From NCBI GenBank assembly GCA_961205875.1, contig OY540815.1:4402001-4466000 (forward strand): 64,000 nucleotides of DNA. The letters run 5' to 3'. The notes under the pieces are model-generated. The model worked only from the letters and a program-made list of their open reading frames with translations, had not been told where the DNA came from and made no database searches. The position numbers were made by a program, and so were the translations under genes. Shown here piece after piece: positions 11,066 to 22,690 of this stretch (positions are counted from its first letter, which is position 1; every line of letters begins with the position of its first letter). Source of the stretch: Sialis fuliginosa. Lineage: Eukaryota; Arthropoda; Insecta; Megaloptera; Sialidae.

Positions 11066-11367
11066 CAGTGGCGTAGATAGCTTTTTACGATGGGGGGCGA
11101 TATGACAAGTGGCGACTGAGGGGCCTTTAAAATATGCGAAAAAAAAATGATATGTAATTTAAAATTGAATGATTATTACTAAAAAAAAGGTAATTCAAAA
11201 TTTAAATATAAATAAAGACCTTTTTTTTACTCTTAATTTACCAAATTTTTCCCATTTATTTCTACTATTTTGTTCATACTTAAAAAGTTTAATATCTTTG
11301 AATTTTCTCTGACTAAACTCATGGGGGGGTGATTGATCATCTCAATCACCCCCTATCTACGCCACTG
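11066..11367. mobile_element. Non-autonomous hAT-like element, 302 bp, perfect TSD
   Basis: The termini CAGTGGCGTAGATAG and CTATCTACGCCACTG are perfect 15-bp inverted repeats. They are flanked on both sides by the identical 8-mer CTCTGGGC (11058-11065 and 11368-11375). CAGTGGCG starts with 8-bp duplications are typical of hAT elements. The interior has G-rich (GGGGGGCGA) and C-rich subterminal segments and no reading frame. Confidence 0.88.
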
Positions 11368-11375
11368 CTCTGGGC

Positions 11376-12118
11376 AACATATGGACCAAAATTAGGCAAT
11401 GTCCTTAATCGTTTTACTCAGTAATCGTAAGGTACCCAAAGTTTAAGAATCACTGGTTGATATTCTATGTAACAGTTATAACAGTATATAATCCAGTGAA
11501 TAAAATAAAACACAATCGAACAGGAAAACAAAGGAACTGTCATCAATACAAAATTTACATCTCATATCTGAATACTCACGCTCGATCGAGCGCAATTCGG
11601 ACGAACGAACGGAAAATTTAGCGTAATTTGTTTGCGAGTTGTAATAAATAACGTAACAATAAACCAATAGAACGTGGCCAGCAAACTCGATAATAATTGT
11701 GTGTACGCTTTTTTGTGTATATTTGTTACGTCTGTTCTGTCGTGAAACATTTATTGGCTGTTAAATCCTAAATTACGACTATCTGAAACTCCTAAGCTGT
11801 TGTTTTAAGACCTTCCAATAGTAATTCGAATTGAAATGAAAGAAACTTGCAGTTAACATGTTAAGATCAACCGAAAATTCCAAATTCCAACTACTAAAAA
11901 AATTGGTGTGACTGTGTCAGAATGTTGAGGGATTGACGTGAATACGTTCCAAATCTAAGGTCGCATCGTTTGTAGCAGTGGGGTTAAATAAAACACAGAC
12001 TCATGATGTGCTAGCGTGCCCTGTACCTCCTGACCCTCTCAGTTATTGGTAATATTATATTTTCTTATAGATACTGAGACGATCTTTCCAATGCTACGCG
12101 TCTTTAATATTTCATACT
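11376..12118. other. Stretch without supported gene; possibly unique sequence
   Basis: 11560-11760 has several CG dinucleotides and balanced base use. The two overlapping minus-strand frames there (62-63 codons) show no domain. No repeat copy elsewhere in the window was noticed. Confidence 0.35.
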
Positions 12119-12330
12119 AGCTTTTTCGCGTGTTTTAGCCAACATTCTGATTTTTTTTATTGTATAAAGTTTTTCACCCACGAAAACTAATTAAATGTTT
12201 TGATTTTTACTTGTACCTCGTAGATTTAATCGAGATATACAACTTGAGACCAAAATCAGCGTGATAGCTGCTCTAAATGTCGAACTATACTGATTGTAAA
12301 TTTACGCTAGAGTGCAAAATGATAAATTAA
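12119..12330 (+). repeat. Repeat family D, copy 1 (~210 bp)
   Basis: It matches 12510-12725 and 62125-62345: TTTTTCGCGTGTTTTAGC-like start, GAAGTTTTTCACTCA-like middle, TTTACTTGTACCTCGTAGAT, 'GTCGAACTATACTGATTGTAA' truncated to the same end. A short dispersed element of unknown class. Confidence 0.7.
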
Positions 12331-12509
12331 AAAGAAATTAATATCATCAAAATTGAAAAGTATGTCTATTAATTTATGGAATAATGGGTTTACTTTTTGC
12401 AATTTGCTCTTTGTCTTCGTTTTTTTTATGATTTGTACGAACATAAAAATAAATAAATATTCACAATTTTTTTATTCATATTTAAAAAAATTAAAATTGG
12501 CATTGCGTA

Positions 12510-12725
12510 AAGAACATATTCGCGTCTTGTGCCGACCAGAGCAATTAATTTTTTAATTATATGAAGTTTCTCACTCATTGAAACTGGTTAAATTTTTTGT
12601 TTTTACTTGTACCTTGTAGATCTAATCAAGTTCTATAACTTGAAATCAAAATCAGCATGATAACTGCTCTAATTGTCGAACTATACTGATTGTAATTTAC
12701 TTTAGCACGCAAAATTATCGCTGCG
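12510..12725 (+). repeat. Repeat family D, copy 2
   Basis: Same orientation as copy 1 and about 395 bp downstream. It shares TTTTTACTTGTACCT, AGCATGATAACTGCTCTAA and CGAACTATACTGATTGTAA. The intervening sequence (12331-12509), which contains a 67-codon frame, is not recognisable. Confidence 0.7.
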
Positions 12726-13789
12726 TGTTTTGCATTATCTCAATAGGATATTCATTTGTAATTTTAAATTATGATTTTTTTTTAACTAAGGCTTCGCACG
12801 ATACAGAAACGAGACTAGCTTAATCTTTTTACAAAATTAGTTTAGCTTAGAACAGGACATTGAAACTCACGGAAGGGGAATTTCAGTCAGTTTTTAGAAG
12901 ATGAAACTACATTAAAAATAAAAAGACTCTTGTCCGAGCATTTTATTATATTATATTTCATACCTATACTAATATAATATTCTTTTATGTTCGAGCTATC
13001 TTAGGAATGCGGTGAACTCTGTTTCGTTTATTAATTTTACTTTTTTATTTTTGCAATTGTTTTTTTACTTTTCTATACATAGGTACATAAAAATGTGTTG
13101 TATAATAAAGTATAGTGTTCATGAAAAAGTTCCCTGAATCATGTACGACCATTTACTCAATGACATCTGTGTGTGTGTGTGAACGCTCTGCAGCCAAAAC
13201 GGTGGGACTCACAGACATGAAATTTTAAACTTAAGGTTCTTGTATACCTTAGATGTGCACCTCCTATGTTTAAAAACCATTACTTTTCAAATTATTTTTG
13301 GAACAGTGCGCAGTAGAAAAAAATGTTTTAGATTAAAGTTATAGAAAATGCTCTTATCTATAATTTATGTTCTGTTCATTTTTTTCCCATTTTTTTTTTA
13401 GGAAATAATCGATTTTCTTTAATTTTTTAATTCGAATTATTTTTTAAATTAAAAAGAAAATGTTTTAGATACAAGTTATAGAGAATATTACTATCTATAA
13501 TTTTTGTTATATTTATATATTTAAAAAAATTGTATAAGGAAATAATCATTTTTAAACGATATAACAAGGATTTATTATTGTTGACAAGGAGTATTTACAT
13601 AGGTGTGACGTCAAAAATGCGCCATGACACCTGTAAGCGTTTTGGCGTCAAATTCAAAATTAGTTTTAAAAGAGTAAATTTTTGTGATTAAACCTTTATT
13701 TTCTGCAGACATATGTATTTTTTTGGAAATAGGAGACACGTTAAATCATCATAAAATAGTTTTTAAAAATTAGGCATACATACATAGGT
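12726..13789. other. Gene-free stretch with short TG microsatellite
   Basis: (TG)n near 13168. 13320-13560 has a locally repeated pattern (AAAATGTTTTAGAT..AAGTTATAGA twice, followed by TTTTTGTTAT/ATTTATGTT), suggesting an old ~130-bp duplication. No gene. Confidence 0.4.
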
Positions 13790-14031
13790 ATTAACTGCAA
13801 CAAATGGATTTCAAATCCAATCGTAATTTTCTGTATTTAGAGAAAGAAAAGAATGTACAATACTTTCTTCTAGTAATGATCTAATAATTTATTTTTCTGT
13901 GAAACAACTGAAATAAAATTAAACACAGCTCCTCAAAATAAGTTGTAGGGGTGAATATCGACCTCGGTAGCGCTGCTTGTGAATTGTTTTTATTATTTCA
14001 TGGATCACTTGTAACATATTAAAGAACCACT
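13790..14031. mobile_element. hAT-like fragment, right end
   Basis: It ends in AAAGAACCACTG, the inverse of the CAGTGGTTCTT start at 22074. It shares with 22610-22690 the stretch TTTAGAGAA(A/G)GAAAA.AATGT.CAATA and CTGTGAAACAACTGA. Together the two copies give the left and right parts of one family. Confidence 0.6.
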
Positions 14032-14800
14032 GCTCTAGACATAAAAAAGGGTCTTGATAATCAGACAAAAAATAAGGTTTCTGTTTTTTCAATTTAAGGT
14101 ACGAAAAACTTAAAATTTGAAAATCATGCTAATTTTCATTATATTTTTATTTATATTCTCCCTGATGATACCGACGTCTTGTGAATGCTAGAGCAATGTA
14201 AGAATAAAACATAACAAAATATACATTGATTAATGGGTCATTCCATATAAAATCATCAAGGTGCTGAAGTTGCACCATTTTTAATTTTGATGAAAGTTTA
14301 ATCAGTTGTTATTATACTTATTAGATAGCAGAAACTGTACTTAGAAAAATTTTAATGGTCATAGTTCGGGGGTGGTGACCGTTTTACCCTCTTAAGGTAT
14401 GAAGATTTCGTCGATTTTCAACGTTTTTTCAACTCTCTATAGCACGCGTTCTAATAAAGCAATTACAACGAGCTTAATGTCATTTGAAAGACTAAAGAAT
14501 CTAGTTTCAATTGATCTAGCACAATTTAAAGTTTAAATTATTTTTTTTGTAGATAGAGGCTTTTCAAATTTATTAATAAAATTGTCATTTTTTCTATTTT
14601 TCGAAATTTATTGTGGCTCTAAGGTTAAACTGAGAAAGCTATAATTATGTGTAAGTTATGTTCATTTATAGTACTCAGTACCCACAAAAAATCAGCTTGA
14701 TTGATGCACATCTTTTATTAAAAAAATTTAGTTAAATATCGCAAAAATCACGAAAACACCAAAATCAGCTGTTTTCGAAGCAAAAAAAAGTTATGTGGGG

Positions 14801-15690
14801 GACGAGATAAAATTCTGAATTTTTTTTTACAAATGCTCTAAATAGTTATCTTTGAAGGCCTTATAGATTCGTTTTGTTATTTTCATTTTTATAGCAACCA
14901 GAATTTTTTTTTAAATTTAAAAAAATACGAAAACTTCAAAAACGGTTATTTTTAAACATAATACAAAAATATGTTGGGCACGAGATAGAATTCTGAATTT
15001 TTTTTTACAAATGCTCTAAATAGTTATCTTTGAAGGCCTTAATGATTCGTTTAGTTATTTTCATTTTTATAGCAACCAGAATTATTTTTTTTATTTAAAA
15101 AAATACGAAAACTTCAAAAACGGTCATTTTTAAACATAATACAAAAATAGGTTGGGCACGAGATAGAATTCTGAATTTTTTTTTACAAATGCTCTAAATA
15201 GTTATCTTTGAAGGCCTTAATGATTCGTTTTGTTATTTTCATTTTTATAGCAACCAGAATTTTTTTTTAAATTGAAAAAAATACGAAAACTTCAAAAACG
15301 GTTATTTTTAAACATAATACAAAAATATGTTGGGCACGAGATAGAATTCTGAATTTTTTTTTACAAATGCTCTAAATAGTTATCTTTGATGGCCTTATAG
15401 ATTCGTTTTGTTATTTTCATTTTTATAGCAACCAGAATTATTTTTTTTATTTAAAAAAATACGAAAACTTCAAAAACAGCTATTTTTTAAACAATACAAA
15501 AATATGTTGGGCACGAGATAGAATTCTGAATTTTTTTTTATAATTGCTTTAAGTAATTAACTTTAAAGGCCATTTGGCTTTTTCTTGTAATTTTCATTTT
15601 TCTAGTCACCAGATTTTTTTTAAATCATGTATTTTCGAAAATAAACAAAAAAAAATTATGTGTTATATTATTATTATTATTATTATTATT
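14801..15690 (+). repeat. 178-bp tandem array, left arm (5 marked units)
   Basis: The marker ACGAGATA(G/A)AATTCTGAA recurs at 14801, 14979, 15157, 15335 and 15512, so the period is 178, 178, 178 and 177. Each unit also contains TTTACAAATGCTCTAAATAG, a T run, and ATTTTTATAGCAACCAGAA. The last unit decays after 15560. Confidence 0.9.
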
Positions 15691-16109
15691 ATATTTATGA
15701 TGTTAAAGCATACAAATAAATTAATTGTTAAATTGATTTTGAAGTATACTTATTATTCTTCTGTGAAAGGTTTAATATTATATGTTTTTATAAATATTTC
15801 TTTTCATTATGAATATTGTCGTGATGTCCAAAAAATTAATTATTTACTATATCAGGGATGAAATATTTGAACCCTGTATTTGATAAATCAACCAAGTTTG
15901 TGCTGTTTTGAATGAATCTCCTGTTGTAATTAAAAAACTACCTTTACCTATCAAAGAGAAAAAATAAAATTGATCAAAAAGTTGAAAAAATATCAAACTC
16001 AATCCGAAATAGTAAATACTATTATTAAGTGTAAGATTTGTTAATTTAGATTCTCTTTAGTATTGATTAGTACAATATCTGAGTTTTTACACTTTTAAGG
16101 ATTTAAAAA

Positions 16110-16760
16110 AAGTCTGGTGACTAGAAAAATAAAAATAACAAGAAAAAGCCAAGTGGCCTTTAAAGTTAATTACTTAAAGCAATTATAAAAAAAAATTCAG
16201 AATTCTATCTCGTGCCCAACATATTTTTGTATTGTTTAAAAAATAGCTGTTTTAGATGTTTTCGTATTTTTTTAAATTTAAATAAAAAATTCTGGTTGCT
16301 ATAAAAATGAAAATAACAAAACGAATCTATAAAGCCATCAAAGATAACTATTTAGAGCATTTGTAAAAAAAAATTCATAATTCTATCTCGTGCCCAACAT
16401 ATTTTTGTATTATGTTTAAAAAAACCGTTTTTGAAGTTTTCGTATTTTTTTAAATAAAAAAAAAATTCTGGTTGCTATAAAAATGAAAATAACAAAACGA
16501 ATCATTAAGGCCTTCAAAGATAACTATTTAGAGCATTTGTAAAAAAAAATTCAGAATTCTATCTCGTGCCCAACATATTTTTGTATTATGTTTAAAAATA
16601 ACCGTTTTTGAAGTTTTCGTATTTTTTTAAATAAAAAAAATAATTCTGGTTGCTATAAAAATGAAAATAACAAAACGAATCTATAAGGCCTTCAAAGATA
16701 ACTATTTAGAGCATTTGTAAAAAAAAATTCAGAATTTTATCTCGTCCCCCACATAACTTT
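16110..16760 (-). repeat. 178-bp tandem array, right arm (4 marked units)
   Basis: The inverse marker CTCGTGCCC (CTCGTCCCC in the last) occurs at 16209, 16387, 16563 and 16741. The array is one unit shorter than that in the left arm, so the arms have changed copy number independently. Confidence 0.88.
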
Positions 16761-17783
16761 TTTTTGCTTCGAAAACAGCTGATTTTGGTGTTTTCGTGAT
16801 TTTTGCGATATTTAACTAAATTTTTTTAATAAAAGATGTGCATCAATCAAGCTGATTTTTTGTGGGTACTGAGTACTATAAATGAACATAACTTACACAT
16901 AATTATAGCTTTCTCAGTTTAACCTTAGAGCCACAATAAATTTCGAAAAATAGAAAAAATGACAATTTTATTAATAAATTTGAAAAGCCTCTATCTACAA
17001 AAAAAATAATTTAAACTTTAAATTGTGCTAGATCAATTGAAACTAGATTCTTTAGTCTTTCAAATGACATTAAGCTCGTTGTAATTGCTTTATTAGAACG
17101 CGTGCTATAGCGAGTTGAAAAAACGTTGAAAATCGACGAAATCTTCATACCTTAAGAGGGTAAAACGGTCACCACCCCCGAACTATGGCCATTAAAATTT
17201 TTCTAAGTACAGTTTCTGCTATCTAATAAGTATAATAACAACTGATTAAACTTTCATCAAAATTAAAAATAGTGCAACTTCTATTTTTTAATAAATTTGA
17301 TGATTATAAATGGAATGACTCTAATGTATTAATCATCTTGCAAGGTTCTAAACTTGCGATTAAATTGAAAAGTGTGCAAACCAAACATACATGTTGTTTT
17401 TTAATGAATACGAAACATTCATTTGTCTTGTTTACTACTCGAAAAGAGAGCAGACGTCATGAGTCTTTCAAGTTCTCACCCTTTCCTCACATAAATTTCA
17501 TCCGTTCATTTATTACTTCAATAAATCCGAAACAGTTTGATCGGTTTCTGTGAAACCCCTTCTTAGCCGTTCTAGTACCCTTATTCAAATTGGACAATTT
17601 ATTATATGTAAAAACAACACAGCTAAAAAAGTTTACAGTGCTTAAAGATTTCCAGATATCAAAATTCTTTAAAAACTTTCTTCTCATCGTTATCTATTCA
17701 GCTTCAAGTACGTTTTTATTAACCCATTAAATTCCGAATTTTTTCCTATTGATGTTTAAGTATAAAATCATCTACAGAATCTA

Positions 17784-18656
17784 CACTACCCTTCCAAAAA
17801 TTTGGAAGCATGTATATTTTTCTGTGTATTAACTCTTTATTATCAGTGCGTTTAAAAAGACCATTTTAAGGGTTCCGTACCTCAAAATGAAAAAAAACGG
17901 AACCCTTATATGATCACTTTGTTGGTTGTTAAATCAAGAGCCAGATCTATTTAAGTTTACATTAAAATTTTCACAGCAATCTATTTTACAACTATCTATC
18001 TGACTACCAGCATAATACCGCAATACTTTTCAGCTTTAAACCGGTCTGGTTTTTGGTTTAACAATCGAATTATTATCTGGCAAATAAATTTTAGATTTCT
18101 TAATATTTAAATAACATCATCATATTAAAAAATTTCAGCCAAAGTAAAATTATTTGAAAAAAAAATATTTTTTTTTTACCAAAAATAGTAAACGCAACCT
18201 CTACCGCCAGCCAGATGGCCTGCATGCTGACCGAGAGAGCGAAAGAAAGGATATATCAAGAAACCAACCTACCTAAAAAATTTTCTTGAAAATGTTGCTA
18301 GCTCTTAGACTAATAGGTTTTGACGATCTGATAGTCAGACTGTCAGTATCAAAATACGCTCTAAAAGACCGTATCTTTTTATTGTATTGAGTTAGAAGCT
18401 TGAATTTTTACAGGACTATGAGGCTGTAGATCTTAGTATTTGACATTTATTTCAACTTTATCCGTTCCTGATAAAAAGTGTCTTGGCGGACGGACAGACA
18501 GACAGGCGGCAACAAAGTGATACTATAAGAATTCCGTTTTTTTTTTTTCATTTTGAGGTAGGTAGGAACCCTCAAAACCGTCTCTTCGAACGCACTGATA
18601 ATAAAGTTTTGATACACAGAAAAATATATCTGCTTCCAAACTTTCGGACGATAGTG
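17784..18656. mobile_element. Tc1/mariner-like non-autonomous element
   Basis: The left end TA-CACTACCCTTCCAAAAATTTGGAAGCA faces the right end TGCTTCCAAACTTTCGGACGATAGTG-TA. The inverted homology runs for about 110 bp (TTTTTCTGTGTAT, CAGTGCGTT, then GGAACCCT/GGGTTCC) and TA dinucleotides flank both sides, as expected for Tc1/mariner insertions. The CACTACCGTCCAAAAGTTTGG type of terminus is known in that superfamily. The interior contains family C sequence (GGGTTCCGTACCTCA, CGGACGGACAGACAGACAG) and no transposase. Confidence 0.75.
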
Positions 18657-19215
18657 TACAGTGTACATAAATTAGATTAAAATGAAATAACACAAGAAAA
18701 AATCTTTAAACATGAATAAAATGTATACTAATAATAATAATATTAACAACTAATCCTAATATTTATATGAAATGAAACATTGATTATTTACAATTACAAA
18801 TTTGAATTACTTTTGATTATATAAGAATTTTTAGGCAATGTTGGGTAGGGAACAAAATTTATTTTATTTTTTTTGAAAATTTGTTAAACGAAGGGTTTTT
18901 AAATAAAACTTTTGCATATTTAAATTCTTTGAATTGTTAACATTCATTTGATATCCTACTCATTGAGATTGAATAAAAAAAATTGGTAACCCATTTTCCC
19001 GTATCAAAAACGCCAAAACTAAAAATTTTATTTCTAAAACTCTGGTCTATTATTATTGGTTTACCATTTACTATAATTACATATATTTTAGCTTTCTAGG
19101 TTAAACGGTTCAAACACAATCAATCTATGACAGATAGACACAGTGTTGATTCTATGTGATTTCGATACGAAACACTAAAAAACATCGTGTTGGGTTTTTT
19201 GATTGGAAACCACCG
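18657..19215. other. AT-rich stretch without feature
   Basis: Only simple A/T-rich sequence and short ATAATAATAAT runs near 18730 were seen. Confidence 0.45.
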
Positions 19216-19285
19216 TAACGCTAACAATTAAAATTACCTAACCTAACCTAACCTAACCTAACCTAACGCTAACAATTAAAATTAC
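19216..19285. repeat. Interstitial telomere-type repeat between 22-bp direct repeats
   Basis: Six perfect CCTAA units (the insect telomere repeat TTAGG on the other strand) at 19237-19266 lie between two identical 22-bp copies of a sequence beginning TAACGCTAACAATTAAAATT (19216-19237 and 19264-19285). The direct repeats overlap the outermost CCTAA units by a base or two. Confidence 0.85.
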
Positions 19286-19461
19286 ATTAAAAATTGCCCA
19301 ATCTGAATAAAAATTACCACCTAGCTGAATTTTTGTACGAACCTTGTTTTCGACATTACAAAATATCAAAAGTCCTCAAAGATACCACTGGAGCGTTTGA
19401 TCTTACAAGAGGTCAAAGGTCAACAAAAAGTATTTTTTGAAAATATCTCGGAAACTGAAGA

Positions 19462-19645
19462 TTACTCACTTAAACTAAAAATATACACCTTAACCACAAT
19501 AAAATAATGTCACTCGACACGTGTTTCGATTACGATAGTTCTAGACTGAAACTGTTAGGTTTCTGACTAGGATTTCTTGTGAAGTCGAAACATGTGACAT
19601 TGTTTTATTGTGGTTAAGTATTTAGTTTAAGTGACTAAGAAATCA
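19462..19645. repeat. Foldback MITE, ~180 bp
   Basis: CACTTAAACTAAA and CTTAACCACAATAAAA.AATGTCAC on the left are mirrored by GTGACATTGTTTTATTGTGGTTAAG and TTTAGTTTAAGTGAC on the right. The inner arms carry ACACGTGTTTCG/CGAAACATGT. No reading frame. Confidence 0.7.
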
Positions 19646-20546
19646 CAGTTTTTCAGTAGTAATAATATAAATTTACATACTTACAATTGGTCAAACTTAA
19701 GTAGTCCTAATGTTATGAAGATTTAAATTTTCTTACCTGGAAATAAAAAAAATAGTAAGAATTAATTCATGAAATTTCAAAACTTAAATAATTTTTTTTT
19801 AAATTAAATTATTTATTAACAGTAAATACACACTACTTTTTATTATATTATAGTTTTGTCAATCTCGACAATTAAATAAATAATATTACTGGTGCAATAT
19901 TAATAGGTGTTTTTTATTTCAATTATACATTTTAAATTATATTAAGATGTGTTTCAATTAACATAACAATAAATTGTTCAAAAATAATAATAATCTTTTA
20001 CGAATCTTAACCCAAAATTGTTTATAGAAATTCTTTAAAAAATTTTTAATCGCGAAAAGGTTCTACAAAAGGAAAAAAATGTTTTTTTAAATCAATTTTT
20101 TTTATCATATTTTAGCCTTTTCGTATAAAAAATGTCCATACACTCATAACTGTAACTTTACTCCTTTACAAATTTTTTAATGTTCATAAAACCTTAAAAT
20201 TAGATATTTCAATCATGAAAATGTATACTTTAAAACTAATATTATTATACTTAATAATTTTTTATAATCTTCAAACGAATGATTACAATATGGTATTCTT
20301 CAATTTCAAGATTCTTACCAGCAACCACCTTTATTTAACAACTAAGCGCGTTTCTCTACTCTGTGCGTTCATATTACTCTCTCAGTATCATTCCTACACT
20401 CACTCACACTTCCATATGGGTAAAACATATTTCATAAAGAAGCGATTATAAATTATATAATATTATATTATTATATAATATAAATTATATAATATTATAT
20501 TATCATATAATCGCCCAACTTGCCTACACACGACCCGATCTGCAGG
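19646..20546. other. AT-rich stretch ending in a TAATATTAT palindromic block
   Basis: 20451-20512 is a direct repeat of a ~35-bp A/T palindromic unit (AATTATATAATATTATATTA twice). The 78-codon frame at 20215 contains no recognised motif. 20515-20546 (CGCCCAACTTGCC) is the target region of the hAT insertion that follows. Confidence 0.45.
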
Positions 20547-20554
20547 GATCCTGC

Positions 20555-21503
20555 CAGGGGTTATTTTAAGAAAATTTTACAACTGCACATTTTCCTTATT
20601 ATTTTTATTTTATTTTTTTTGCTTTATACTTGTTATTTTTTAACTTGATGTACCTTTTTTTGTAGTATATTTATGTTTCAATTGTAATGACATTTTTTTA
20701 CTTTTCAACTGTATTTATCTATAATACTCGTATCATCTTTGTCATATGTATTGTATATACCAATTACAATTACCTTTTTTTGATTTCTACTTGTATTTTT
20801 TTAACCAGATGTACTTTTTTTGTAGTACATACTTATATGTAGAGATTGGAAAAATAGTTGTTATTTTAAATGAAATAGTTACTATATAGTTGATTTTTTT
20901 TCTGTAAAATAGTTGGCAAATAGTTTTTTTTAATCAAAATAGTTGTGAAATAGTTACAAATTTTTTTTCGATTTAATCAATCAATCAATCATTAGTGAAA
21001 TCAAATCTGAAATCTTCGAGGAAAACATGTTGTGGTCGATTCTAGATAGATTTTAGAAGCAAAAAAAAAAAAAAACAAATAAATATGTAAAAACACAACA
21101 GAAATATCTGTATAATAGACAAAATGTATTTCTAAAAATATATAAAACTACAAATTTTTTAACGTTGGATAAAAAAAGGCAAATAGTTTAAAAATAGTTG
21201 GAAAGGTAAAATAGTTGCAAATAGTTGATTTCAAATTGTGTTCAATCAAACCAGTTTTATGAAATCGATGGTAATAAAAATTACAATAGTTACATTTTTC
21301 GCAATAGTTGAAAAACTATTTTTCCAATCTCTACTTATATGTTTTATTGTTATGACTTTTTTAATTTCTGTTTTTTGCTTTACATTTATAATTTTCAACT
21401 ACACAAATTGACTTTTACAACTGCACTTTTCATTTTTACAACTGCACTTTTCATTTTTAGAACTTCAGAAACAAGCTACAATTACACACTAAAATAACCC
21501 CTG
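20555..21503. mobile_element. hAT-like element with perfect 8-bp TSD, host of a nested hAT
   Basis: Termini CAGGGGTTATTTTAAG and TAAAATAACCCCTG are inverted. The 8-mer GATCCTGC flanks both ends exactly (20547-20554, 21504-21511). A shorter relative with the same ends is at 36970-37277. Subterminal TTTTACAACTGCA/TGCAGTTGTAAAA-type repeats occur near both ends. The element is interrupted by the insertion at 20840-21333; without it the length is about 447 bp. No coding sequence. Confidence 0.9.
20840..21333. mobile_element. Second hAT-like element nested in the first
   Basis: Perfect terminal repeats TAGAGATTGGAAAAATAGTT / AACTATTTTTCCAATCTCTA are flanked by the identical 8-mer CTTATATG (20832-20839, 21334-21341). 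The element is 494 bp, with many AATAGTTG/AAATAGTT copies inside both halves, as typical for subterminal transposase-binding repeats. Its position inside the 20.55-kb element fixes the order of insertion. Confidence 0.92.
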
Positions 21504-21511
21504 GATCCTGC

Positions 21512-22073
21512 AGATTAGATGTCAAAATGGCTGGTGTATAGAGGCCTTTAGTGGTACTTGAAAAATTGAATAGTGAAGTTCTTTTCAGAAAACAAAACAT
21601 TGTTCATTGTATCTTGGTATCATTTCATTAAAACTGAAATGAAAATCTATTTTGTATCTAATACTATTATGAATTAAAATAAAATATTTCATTAAAACTT
21701 GACACGAGAAGATAAAACAGGATTATATTTCTGTAATACTTTTGTTTATATAATTAACAAGTAAATAACAAAACACATATAATTCGTACGTTACGTAATA
21801 TATCATTTGTCAGATAATCAAACCGTGTATTTTTTCGATTTCGTTTCTTTCCGTATATATACAATTACATAGAGAACGTCACGAGAGATAAAAGCATTAA
21901 TCCTACAGCTATATAATGTTACGATCTATTATATAATTCAGCAACTCATTGTTAGTATCCCTATATGGATCAATTTTAAGATATATAATATATTTTTATA
22001 TTGAAACCTTTTGGCATTGCGTAACTTTATTGGCAATGTTTGACATTAATTACGTTTTTAGTTTCAAATAAAG
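21512..22073. other. AT-rich stretch without feature
   Basis: No gene or repeat boundary recognised. Confidence 0.4.
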
Positions 22074-22690
22074 CAGTGGTTCTTGACCTTTTGAAAGTCA
22101 CGGAACACTTTTGATTGTAAAAAATGCCGAGCACTATCTTACTGAATCATTAAGGTCTGTTAACAAACAATAGAAATATGCAGAACATGTTTTTTTTATT
22201 AAAAACTACAGCTAACGCATTAATTTCAAATAAAATATAAAAAATATACATTCACAAAAGCCTTATCAACATAATTCGTGAAAAAGTAACTCTTGTAAAA
22301 ATTTTAAATCAAATTTAATGTGATACTTTAGTTTATCGGCTTTTGCAGATTTTACATAGAAATTTCAGACCTAAATATGTGATAATGCTATACCGTCATT
22401 TCTTTATCAATATTCCCAAGTCTTTCACTTTTTTTAGTTTTAATGTTCGTAAATGTTAAAAAGCCCAGTTAAAACAAATATGGTGTTGAAAACTGTAACT
22501 TTTATGGGAAGAATTGGGTACTCGGCTTGCACAAAAATCTAAAATTATTCAGAGCCAGTTCAGAAAATTATAATACGATCCGTCAACAAACTAACTGTTC
22601 TTCTTCATGAATTTAGAGAAGGAAAATAATGTTCAATATTTTCTTCTAATAATGATCTAAAATTTATTTTACTGTGAAACAACTGACTCT
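22074..22690. mobile_element. hAT-like fragment, left end
   Basis: It begins CAGTGGTTCTTGACCTTTTG, a classical hAT-type start. Its last ~80 bp match 13820-13900. The right end is missing, so the copy is truncated or was replaced by the sequence after 22690. Confidence 0.6.

Larger units (their letters stand above)
14236..17321. mobile_element. 3.1-kb element with ~1.2-1.4-kb inverted arms
   Basis: Both ends carry GGTCATTCCAT (left) and ATGGAATGAC (right), and the arms remain inverted copies for more than a kilobase, including TTCGGGGGTGGTGACCG on the left and its complement on the right. The 5-mer TAATG flanks both sides (14231-14235, 17322-17326), a possible target duplication. Each arm contains a tandem array of a 178-bp unit. 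The loop (about 15690-16110) has a TTA microsatellite (from about 15666) and a 95-codon frame without motif. No transposase is visible. Seen: arms, arrays and flanking pentamer. Inferred: a non-autonomous DNA transposon; the superfamily is not assigned. Confidence 0.82.

Noticed and set aside
15574-15861. 95-codon frame in the loop of the 3.1-kb inverted repeat
   Set aside because: It consists of TTA microsatellite and AT-rich codons (I, Y, K, L) and has no transposase motif.
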